Assembly: GCA_029573365.1 (NCBI GenBank)
Contig: JAKQGD010000627.1
Span: forward strand, 1-38,352
Source of the DNA: Bacteroidota bacterium
Lineage (GTDB): Bacteria; Bacteroidota; Bacteroidia; Chitinophagales; Saprospiraceae
Reading direction: 5' to 3'
Length of the DNA: 38,352 nt
In this document: piece after piece, positions 32,295 to 38,352 of the stretch
How the letters are laid out: each line of letters begins with the position of its first letter
Numbering within the stretch: the first letter of the stretch is position 1
Notes under the pieces: generated by a model
What the model saw: the letters and a program-made list of their open reading frames with translations, nothing else
Told to the model about the DNA's origin: nothing
The model's database searches: none
Made by a program: the position numbers and the translations under genes

Positions 32295-34283
32295 TTATTG
32301 TACCTGATTTGTTCCAGGTGCCGATGCTCCGGTACCAAAGGTAAGAGGTACTTTGCTTCCTGCAGGGGACACCCTTACATAACCCTGCATTTCCTGATGC
32401 AAGGCACTACAGAAGTCTGTGCAATACATTGGAAATACTCCTACCCTGTCAGGCTTCCACTTTAATGTAGAGGTTTCTCCAGGCATAATGAGCAACTCCG
32501 CGTTGTCTGTACCTTTAATAGAAAAGCCATGTGGCACATCCCAGTCCTGTTCCAGGTTTGTAATGTGGAAATACACTTCATCTCCCATCCTGATTCCTTC
32601 TATGTTATCAGGACTGAAGTGTGACCTGACAGCGGTCATGTACACATGAACTTTGTTACCATCCCGCACTACTTTGGATTCTTTTTCACCTTTAGCAGCA
32701 TATGGATGGGCATTCTCTTCTATTTTGTAAATTTTATACTGCCCATTGTTTCTGATGAGGTCTGCAGGGGCCGCCTGTGCATAGTGTGGTTCGCCTATGG
32801 TGGGGAAATCCAGAATCATTTGCATTTTTTCGCCGGTAATGTCAAAAAGCTGGGCACTCTGAGTAAGTTCCGGACCAGTGGGCAGATATCTGTCCTTTGT
32901 GATTTTATTGTAAGCAATCATGTATTTTGGATACGGTTTTCTGGTGTTTCCTCCAGGTACACAAAGGTGGCCTACAGAATAGAAAGTAGGAACCCTATCC
33001 ACCACTGCCAGATCCTTGACATTCCACTTGACTACTTCTGAAGAGACAAAGAATGAAGTGTATGCAAATCCATTGCCATCAAACTCAGTGTGCAGAGGTC
33101 CCAGGCCAGGCTTCTTAACTTCTCCATATAGGGCTTCTTCATATTTGATTACCGGGATGCCGCCATAATCGCCATCATAGGCCTTATTTGTTATTGCAGT
33201 TTGTATCTTGTCAAAACTGAACACCGGAAGAACTGCAGCAAGTTTGCCGCTGCCTACGATATATTCGCCGGTAGGGTCCACATCACATCCATGAGGAGAC
33301 TTGGGACATGGTATCATATAGCAAATGTCTTTTAGCTCTGCAGCATCGAGGACAATCACTTCATTCTTGATGGTAGAAGTGGCAGTGTGTGTTTTTTCGT
33401 CATATACATTGTGGGCATAACGTACTTTTTGTTTGACACCCTTTCCTGCCTTCAGGTATTCCTCGGCCTTCTTCCAGTTTACGGCCATGATAAAGTCCTT
33501 GTCCTTTTGTGATGCATTTACTTCCAGCAGGGTATTAGCCTGTTCGGTATTGTAGCAGGAAAAGAAAAACCATCCATGGGACTTGGCCCTTCCGCACCTC
33601 GCAAGGTCAAAGTTTATACCCGGAGTTTTAATCTGGAAAGCAATGTCCATGGCTCCGGAACTCTTGTCAACGCTTACAAAACTAATGTGTCCCTTGAAGT
33701 TGTCCTTATAAGAAGAAATGGGCACGTCACCATTTGAATAATCAGGGGGTATACTAAAACGTGTTCCAGCCACGACGTATTCGGTGTTTTCGGTACCGAA
33801 AGGTGAGCTGTGGTTACCACCACTGTTGGGTAGTTCTATGATTTCGGATGTTCGGAATGTTTTGAGGTCAATCCTGGCAATACGCGGAGTATTGTTGGCA
33901 TTGCCAAAGATCCACTTGCCGTCAATTTCTCCATTTGTTTGTGAAAGCTCGGGGTGATGTAGGTCGTCCCAAGGTACAAATCCGTGTGAAGTATTAAGCA
34001 TGGGCTTGGTTTCTTCACTGTAACCCCACCCTTTTTCAGGGTCCACAGAAAATACCGGAATAACCCTGAATAGTCTACCACTTGGCAGGCCGTAAACTGA
34101 CATCTGGCCACTGAAACCGCCGCTTACAAAATTATAAAAGTCGTCGTACTGACCGGGAGCAACAAAAGATTTAACATCCGAACTACCTTTAACGGAAGTG
34201 CCGGCATTTTTGGGCTTACAGGCAGAATGTGTCAGGACCAATGTCCCGAAAACTGCCAGAATAATCAACAGCTTGGTTTTCAT
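32295..34283 (-). CDS. nosZ: Nitrous oxide reductase, clade II (Sec-dependent) type
   Basis: 662 residues; reduces N2O to N2 in the periplasm. The N-terminus is a Sec-type signal with no twin arginine (MKTKLLIILAVFGTLVLTHSAC), and its LTHSAC looks like a lipobox, so it may be membrane anchored. The beta-propeller follows, with CuZ ligands in DDLHHPELS (H109, H110) and GGNHSSPF (H158). The CuA cupredoxin domain is at the C-terminus with CTDFCSALHQEM (C621, C625, H629, M632). Sec export together with the adjacent cytochrome and NosL, D, F, Y is the clade II arrangement. No nosR is seen here. It lies 45 nt after the cytochrome gene on the same transcript. Confidence 0.97.
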   Translation of the reverse strand: MKTKLLIILAVFGTLVLTHSACKPKNAGTSVKGSSDVKSFVAPGQYDDFYNFVSGGFSGQMSVYGLPSGRLFRVIPVFSVDPEKGWGYSEETKPMLNTSHGFVPWDDLHHPELSQTNGEIDGKWIFGNANNTPRIARIDLKTFRTSEIIELPNSGGNHSSPFGTENTEYVVAGTRFSIPPDYSNGDVPISSYKDNFKGHISFVSVDKSSGAMDIAFQIKTPGINFDLARCGRAKSHGWFFFSCYNTEQANTLLEVNASQKDKDFIMAVNWKKAEEYLKAGKGVKQKVRYAHNVYDEKTHTATSTIKNEVIVLDAAELKDICYMIPCPKSPHGCDVDPTGEYIVGSGKLAAVLPVFSFDKIQTAITNKAYDGDYGGIPVIKYEEALYGEVKKPGLGPLHTEFDGNGFAYTSFFVSSEVVKWNVKDLAVVDRVPTFYSVGHLCVPGGNTRKPYPKYMIAYNKITKDRYLPTGPELTQSAQLFDITGEKMQMILDFPTIGEPHYAQAAPADLIRNNGQYKIYKIEENAHPYAAKGEKESKVVRDGNKVHVYMTAVRSHFSPDNIEGIRMGDEVYFHITNLEQDWDVPHGFSIKGTDNAELLIMPGETSTLKWKPDRVGVFPMYCTDFCSALHQEMQGYVRVSPAGSKVPLTFGTGASAPGTNQVQ

Positions 34284-34328
34284 TTCTTATGATTTTTAGT
34301 TTGAATAAATGATAAATGACTGGAGGCG

Positions 34329-34817
34329 TTATTTTACTCCGTCGTTCTTCCTCATAAATTCGAGGATGTTTCGTGCGTCTGTATCCGAAAGGCTTTGATT
34401 TGGCATTCTGACCAGACAGATTTCCAGTTGTGCCTGAAGTTCGGGGTCCTTATCAATCATTGGATCAGGATTTGTGATAAAATTCATAATCCAGTGTGCC
34501 GGTTGTCGCTGTGTCACCCCTTTCCATCCTGGTCCTACAAGACGTTCGTCAGATAATTTGTGACAGGAGGCACATTTGACACCCTGGATTTTATCACCCT
34601 CTGATGCCATTCCGGCATTTAGAGTGGCATCCAGGATTACGTTTTCGGCTGAAAACTTGCCCTCACCTCTCTTTGGGTCGTAAGTTTGGGATTCGGCAGG
34701 CTTGGAAGATTCTGAGTTAGGTGATGTGGTGGCTTCAGGTTTTTTCTTTTCCCCTCCGCAGGCCATCATAAACAAAAGCAGTATGGCCCCGATTAAAATT
34801 TTGGTATTGCTCATCAT
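34329..34817 (-). CDS. Monoheme cytochrome c lipoprotein, likely electron donor to NosZ
   Basis: The protein has 162 residues from ATG 34817 (the next codon is also ATG). The frame extends upstream to 34913, but that part would contain the promoter and operator, so it is rejected. The signal ends LLFMMAC, with the lipidated cysteine at 20, then a flexible Lys/Pro/Ser/Glu-rich linker to about 45. The class I cytochrome c domain has CASCH at 82-86 and RMPNQSLSDTDARNILEFM with the axial methionine M138. As the first gene of the nos transcript it probably passes electrons from the quinone chain to CuA of NosZ. Confidence 0.93.
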   Translation of the reverse strand: MMSNTKILIGAILLLFMMACGGEKKKPEATTSPNSESSKPAESQTYDPKRGEGKFSAENVILDATLNAGMASEGDKIQGVKCASCHKLSDERLVGPGWKGVTQRQPAHWIMNFITNPDPMIDKDPELQAQLEICLVRMPNQSLSDTDARNILEFMRKNDGVK

Positions 34818-34834
34818 TTTTAATTTATTTTTGG

Positions 34835-34881
34835 CAAAGGTAGGATGGGCATTACCGGATAAATTATGACTACAGTCATAA
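34835..34881 (-). promoter_or_regulatory. nos operon promoter with a perfect Crp/Fnr-type operator
   Basis: On the minus strand TACCTTTG (34842-34835) is a full TAnnTTTG box, 18 nt before the cytochrome ATG. The perfect palindrome TTATGAC-TACA-GTCATAA (34864-34881) is centred 34 nt upstream of the box centre. With a start near 34831 this puts the operator at about -41.5, the classic activator position. The twin site is upstream of the fasciclin gene. Confidence 0.75.
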
Positions 34882-34940
34882 AGCAACTTACAACATTCAA
34901 AAGCAAAACCCACACACCAGGCAAATAGCCTAAAGAATGC

Positions 34941-34957
34941 TGTAAAACATATTTACA
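34941..34957. promoter_or_regulatory. Additional palindrome upstream of the nos promoter
   Basis: TGTAAA-ACATA-TTTACA is a perfect 17-bp inverted repeat with a 5-bp centre, about 118 nt upstream of the predicted nos start and 31 nt downstream of the site-2 protease stop. It differs from the Crp/Fnr palindrome and may be a site for another regulator or chance in AT-rich DNA. Confidence 0.25.
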
Positions 34958-34987
34958 CGCTGCTTAATGAAGAAAGGTATGGAGGTG

Positions 34988-36067
34988 TTACGACCTCAGT
35001 CGGATGTAGTTTTCGATGTTATGCCTGTCCAGGACGCCTATGATTACATCATCATTGGCTACAGCCACAATAGCGGCACCTTCATTTCTCATTTTCTCAA
35101 TAACACCTTTGAGAGGTTCGTCAGGCTTTATAAGAATCACTGCCGGAGACATGAGTTGCCCTGCTGTGAGGTCTTCCTTTTTTTCATTCAGGACGTCCTT
35201 TATAAACAATTCCGGAATAGAGCCGGAAACATTACCCATAGAATCAAACACTAAAAAATTATGTTCGCCGTCACGGGTGTATTTGTCAATAATTGTGGCA
35301 TAGGTATCTGACAGGTGCAGTCTTGTGAAATCAGTCCGCATGATATCTCCTGCTCTGAGGTTTTCCAGTAGGGCTGAGATGCGGGTTTGGGTATTTTCGG
35401 CCCCAGCCATCATAAATATAAATAAACCGATGAGAGAAAGTACCAACTGCTGGTTAAATATCCCGAAAACAACAAAACCGATGGCAAATGCACGTCCAAT
35501 TGTGGTAGCTATGCGGGTGGCTTTGACACGGCCCATTTTGAGAGTGAGAAGCGATCTGAGTATCCTGCCGCCATCCATAGGAAATGCCGGTATCAGGTTA
35601 AAGACAAACAGGGCGAGGTTCATAAACCAAATGTACCGCAAAAACTCTATGGGCTGGTCAAAAAGGAAGTCGTTCCATTCCGGCATGAGATGCCCTGTAC
35701 CCAGCAAAAGACCTAAGCCCAGTACCGCAGCAATTACAAGATTGACCAGCGGGCCAGCGATGGAAATGTGGAGTTCCTGCATAGGTTTTTCAGGCATACT
35801 TTCCAGTCTGGCAAGGCCCCCTATAGGCGAAAGAACGATATCACGGGTATTTACACCATATTTTTTAGCAGTGAGGGCATGACCAAATTCGTGCAGCACC
35901 ACGCAAAAGAACAAAACAAGGATATACACGATAAATCCTATACTCTGACTTGTTTTAAGCCCATTTGTAAAGGCCGTAAAGCCCACAAAAAGGAGCAAAA
36001 GACCGAAGGTCCAGTGTATACGTACAGGAATGCCTGCAAAGGTGCCCAAATGTAAGGCCATCCCCAT
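34988..36067 (-). CDS. Site-2 protease family (M50) intramembrane metalloprotease with tandem CBS domains
   Basis: The protein has 359 residues from ATG 36067; the longer frame from a TTG at 36106 would overlap the upstream gene and is less likely. The zinc site is LHEFGH (H59, E60, H63), and the second motif is NLIPAFPMDGGR (D165). About six helices make the S2P core, and two CBS domains fill residues 240-359 (AGDIMRTDFTRLHLSDT, AGQLMSPAVILIKPDEPLKGVIEKM). CBS domains bind adenine nucleotides and probably tune the protease to energy state. Proteins of this type cut membrane-bound regulators such as anti-sigma factors. It lies 17 nt after the acyl-CoA dehydrogenase gene. Confidence 0.9.
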   Translation of the reverse strand: MGMALHLGTFAGIPVRIHWTFGLLLLFVGFTAFTNGLKTSQSIGFIVYILVLFFCVVLHEFGHALTAKKYGVNTRDIVLSPIGGLARLESMPEKPMQELHISIAGPLVNLVIAAVLGLGLLLGTGHLMPEWNDFLFDQPIEFLRYIWFMNLALFVFNLIPAFPMDGGRILRSLLTLKMGRVKATRIATTIGRAFAIGFVVFGIFNQQLVLSLIGLFIFMMAGAENTQTRISALLENLRAGDIMRTDFTRLHLSDTYATIIDKYTRDGEHNFLVFDSMGNVSGSIPELFIKDVLNEKKEDLTAGQLMSPAVILIKPDEPLKGVIEKMRNEGAAIVAVANDDVIIGVLDRHNIENYIRLRS

Positions 36068-36084
36068 GTTTTGAGCGGCTTTGT

Positions 36085-37263
36085 TTATGCGTGTTCTTTT
36101 ATCCAAAGGGGTTCGTACAATTGTCCGTTAAGAATATTTCTGCTGATAACAACTTTTTGTATTTCGGAAGTTCCTTCGTAGATCTGGGTGATCTTGGCGT
36201 CACGCATGAGCCTTTCTACGTGGTACTCCTTTACATATCCGTATCCTCCATGTATCTGCACGGCTTCCACCGTATGTCTCATGGCCACATCAGAAGCAAA
36301 AAGTTTTGCCATGGCTGCTGCCGAAGTATAGTCCAGCCCCTGGTCTTTCATCCAGGCAGCTCTGTATACCAGCAATCTTGCGGCTTCAATTTCTGTGGCC
36401 ATGTCTGCGAGCTTAAATGCAATGGCCTGATGCTGACTGATAGGCTTGCCAAAGGCTTCACGCTCCTTGCTGTACTTTACTGCCAGTTCGTAGGCTCCTG
36501 AAGCTATACCCAGTGCCTGTGCTGCGATGCCTATACGGCCTCCTGAAAGCACTTTCATGGCAAATTTAAACCCAAAGCCATCCTCACCGATGCGGTTTTC
36601 CTTGGGCACCTTTACGTCACTGTACATGATGGTGTGAGTATCTGATGCTCTGATTCCCAATTTATCTTCCTTGGCACCTATGGTTACGCCCGGCCAGGAG
36701 GTTTCGACGAGGAGGGCATTGATGCCCTTGTGTCCCAGCTCAGGATGGGTCTGTGCAATCACTATATGAAGGGACGATTTTCCTCCGTTGGTTATCCAGT
36801 TTTTGGTGCCATTGACCAGATAATGGTCACCCATATCCACAGCAGTGGTCCTCTGGCTTGTGGCATCGCTACCTGCTTCCGGCTCAGAAAGGCAAAACGA
36901 ACCTATCCATTCCCCGGAGGTGAGCAGAGGCAGATATTTTGATTTTTGTTCTTCATTTCCATACTCCTCGATGCCCCAACACACCAGTGAGTTGTTGACT
37001 GACATGATAACAGAGCACGAACTGTCTACCTTGCTGATTTCTTCCATGGCAAGAACGTATGAAACCGTGTCCATGCCTCCACCGCCATACTCAGGAGAAA
37101 CCATCATGCCCAGAAATCCCATCTCACCCATTTTCCTCACCTGCTCTGTAGGGTGTTTCATATCCCTGTCACGTTCTATGACACCAGGCAAGAGTTCGGA
37201 CTGGGTAAAGTCACGGGCAGCTTCCTTGACAGAGAGTTGTTCTTCTGTTAATTCGAATTGCAT
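36085..37263 (-). CDS. Acyl-CoA dehydrogenase (short/medium-chain type)
   Basis: The protein has 392 residues from ATG 37263; the longer frame starts at a TTG inside the -7 box and is impossible if that promoter is right. This FAD enzyme makes the trans-2-enoyl-CoA in fatty acid or branched-chain amino acid breakdown. Typical motifs are FCLSEPEAGSDA, the FAD/ETF-facing WITNGG, and RDAKITQIYEGTSEIQ, where the glutamate of YEG (about E363) is the catalytic base. That position is used by short- and medium-chain enzymes and not by isovaleryl- or long-chain types. It was probably co-transcribed with the site-2 protease. Confidence 0.93.
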   Translation of the reverse strand: MQFELTEEQLSVKEAARDFTQSELLPGVIERDRDMKHPTEQVRKMGEMGFLGMMVSPEYGGGGMDTVSYVLAMEEISKVDSSCSVIMSVNNSLVCWGIEEYGNEEQKSKYLPLLTSGEWIGSFCLSEPEAGSDATSQRTTAVDMGDHYLVNGTKNWITNGGKSSLHIVIAQTHPELGHKGINALLVETSWPGVTIGAKEDKLGIRASDTHTIMYSDVKVPKENRIGEDGFGFKFAMKVLSGGRIGIAAQALGIASGAYELAVKYSKEREAFGKPISQHQAIAFKLADMATEIEAARLLVYRAAWMKDQGLDYTSAAAMAKLFASDVAMRHTVEAVQIHGGYGYVKEYHVERLMRDAKITQIYEGTSEIQKVVISRNILNGQLYEPLWIKEHA

Positions 37264-37290
37264 ATTTACATTTGATTTGATTAGGTAATG

Positions 37291-37321
37291 CAAAATTACG
37301 AAATCCCCGCCATAAGGCGGG
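37291..37321 (-). promoter_or_regulatory. Promoter of the acyl-CoA dehydrogenase gene with a GC-rich hairpin in the spacer
   Basis: TAATTTTG on the minus strand (37298-37291) fits TAnnTTTG. Directly upstream, CCCGCC-ATAA-GGCGGG (37306-37321) is a perfect 6-bp stem with a 4-nt loop, between the -7 box and the -33 position. It lies 17 nt after the rnhB stop. No T-run follows, so it may be an operator rather than a terminator. Confidence 0.45.
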
Positions 37322-37337
37322 TTAAAATCAAAGCTAA

Positions 37338-37982
37338 TTAACCGGCTGCCTGCTTTCTTGTAATCAGATCAGCATTTGGAAAAAGCGAAAGTTGTTCTGG
37401 CAAGGGGTATAGCTGAAAACTTCTGCGGTGATATTTGGTGATGCCGTGGGCGACAATGGCCTCGCGGTGTTGCTCGGTGGCATATCCTTTGTTTGTATCC
37501 CAATGGTATTGGCCATGTTTTTTATGGAGTCTGACCATATATTCATCCCTGTATGTTTTAGCCAGAACGGAGGCAGCGGCTATAGAGGTGTAAAGAGTAT
37601 CCCCCTGTACGATGCAGTCAAAAGGTATTTTTTTGTATGGCATAAATTTGTTGCCATCGACTATGATATGCTGTGGAACCACTCCGAGGTTGTCTAGGGC
37701 TTTATGCATGGTGCGTATTGACGCCCATAAAATATTGTACTTGTCAATATCCGGAGCATCCATGCGGGCTACAGCAAAGGAAATCGCTTCCTGTTCTATA
37801 ATCAGCCTGAGCTCATCACGAAGCTTTTCGGACATTTGTTTGGAGTCGTTGAGTGAGGGGTGGCTAAAACCGGGTGGCAATATTACGGCGGCCGCAAAAA
37901 CCGGTCCTGCCAGGCATCCACGTCCCGCCTCGTCACATCCCGCCTCCGGGAAAAAGCCTGAATGATTGGATATCAATCCCAA
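37338..37982 (-). CDS. rnhB: Ribonuclease HII
   Basis: 214 residues; removes ribonucleotides from DNA hybrids and mis-inserted rNMPs. The catalytic motif EAGCDEAGRGCLAGPVFAAAV starts near residue 13, with the metal-binding Asp-Glu pair of DEAGRG (D17, E18). The family segments HIIVDGNKF, IVQGDTLYTSIAAASVLAKTYRD (conserved Gly-Asp and Ala-Ser) and GYATEQHREAI are present. There is no ATG near the start. TTG codons at 37982 and 37976 are the best starts, and both lie just downstream of a -7 box, so a TTG start is likely. Length matches the family. Confidence 0.93.
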   Translation of the reverse strand: MGLISNHSGFFPEAGCDEAGRGCLAGPVFAAAVILPPGFSHPSLNDSKQMSEKLRDELRLIIEQEAISFAVARMDAPDIDKYNILWASIRTMHKALDNLGVVPQHIIVDGNKFMPYKKIPFDCIVQGDTLYTSIAAASVLAKTYRDEYMVRLHKKHGQYHWDTNKGYATEQHREAIVAHGITKYHRRSFQLYPLPEQLSLFPNADLITRKQAAG

Positions 37983-37986
37983 AAAC

Positions 37987-38006
37987 TGTGATTTTTCACA
38001 AATATA
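37987..38006 (-). promoter_or_regulatory. rnhB promoter with a palindromic start region
   Basis: TATATTTG (38006-37999) on the minus strand fits TAnnTTTG and is 17 nt before the first TTG. A palindrome TGTGA-TTTT-TCACA (37987-38000) overlaps the end of the box and the predicted start point and may form a short leader hairpin. Confidence 0.4.
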
Positions 38007-38028
38007 TAGAAATTTAATCCCCCAAAGC

Positions 38029-38352
38029 TTACTCGTACCTCAGAGCCTCAATAGGATCAAGGCGTGAGGCTTTAAGTGCCGGATACAAACCGGAAGCCAG
38101 GCCCACAATTACACATACTATAAATCCTAGGATGATCCAGTTCCATGGGATAAAAAACCGGCCATCTACTACGGTAGATACCCCAAAACCCATCAATATA
38201 CCTAACAGGACACCTACGATGCCACCCAGCAGGCAGATGACGACGGCCTCCACCAAAAACTGGGTCAGGACATTGCGGCGTGTAGCTCCGAGGGCCTTTC
38301 TTATACCTATTTCTTTGGTCCTTTCCGTCACCGATACCAGCATGATGTTCAT
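38029..38352 (-). CDS. ABC transporter permease, MacB/FtsX family (C-terminal part, runs off the window)
   Basis: 107 residues to a TAA at 38031-38029; the frame is open at the window edge, so the apparent start is not real. It has the FtsX-domain ending of MacB-like permeases: ERTKEIGIRKALGATRRNVLTQFLVEA, three helices (the last GFIVCVIVGLASGLYPA) and the closing motif ALKASRLDPIEALRYE. Such permeases drive export of peptides, lipids or lipoproteins with a separate ATPase; the substrate is unknown. It is upstream of rnhB on the same strand, 46 nt away. Confidence 0.92.
   Translation of the reverse strand: MNIMLVSVTERTKEIGIRKALGATRRNVLTQFLVEAVVICLLGGIVGVLLGILMGFGVSTVVDGRFFIPWNWIILGFIVCVIVGLASGLYPALKASRLDPIEALRYE

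Noticed and set aside
34818..34913. N-terminal extension of the cytochrome c gene
   Set aside because: It would contain the -7 box and the operator and precede a perfect lipoprotein signal.
35325..35882. 185-aa plus-strand frame inside the site-2 protease gene
   Set aside because: Opposite a conserved protease core; its composition is that of a reverse frame.

Overview
The window looks like chromosomal DNA of a member of the Bacteroidota, probably an environmental lineage. The evidence is a metalloprotease with a C-terminal type IX secretion sorting domain, an OmpA protein with PD40-like repeats, a PorT-like barrel protein, and TAnnTTTG -7 boxes (the Bacteroidota promoter element) upstream of many genes. 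I see no insertion sequences, CRISPR arrays, tRNA or rRNA genes. Several obvious long reading frames begin at TTG or at an upstream ATG, and I moved those starts to the ATG that fits the family or the promoter.

Layout. 1-5.4 kb (minus): the start of an exported protein cut by the window edge, a TerC-type metal exporter, a small anchored protein, an unusual reading frame with no canonical start codon, the Trk/Ktr potassium uptake pair and a DedA protein. 5.4-10.9 kb (minus): a T9SS-exported M4 metalloprotease behind a small lipoprotein, then a polyprenyl synthase and TrmB. 10.9-17.4 kb (plus): PorT-like protein, DUF2461 protein, CinA, a lipoyl E2 acyltransferase and an OmpA/TPR/PD40/SPOR-like envelope protein. 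17.4-19.2 kb: a TrpF-like protein lacking the catalytic cysteine, an alkyltransferase-like DNA repair protein, a DUF2147 protein and a small acidic protein. 19.2-21.6 kb (minus): a sodium/solute symporter translationally coupled to MurQ. 21.8-25.1 kb: tyrosine phenol-lyase, an Rrf2 regulator with a probable Fe-S site, and a vanadium haloperoxidase/PAP2-type lipoprotein. 25.4-34.9 kb: an N2O respiration region. 35-38.35 kb (minus): acyl-CoA dehydrogenase, a CBS-containing site-2 protease, RNase HII and the end of an ABC permease.

The N2O region is the most interesting part. On the minus strand it carries a lipoprotein cytochrome c, a Sec-exported clade II-type NosZ, a membrane protein fused to NosL, NosD, NosF, NosY and a group III truncated globin. 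Facing it on the plus strand are a Crp/Fnr regulator, a coupled histidine-containing polytopic membrane protein of unknown function, and a fasciclin lipoprotein. The cytochrome and the fasciclin gene each have an 18-bp Crp/Fnr-type palindrome. Both are centred exactly 34 nt upstream of the centre of the -7 box, the geometry of an activator site near -41.5. This suggests one regulon that includes proteins not usually counted as part of nitrous oxide respiration.

Other points of interest are a 132-codon frame after trkA with no ATG, GTG or early TTG, and a lipobox inside the NosL fusion that could release a separate lipoprotein. All functions are inferred from reading the sequence; no database search was run.
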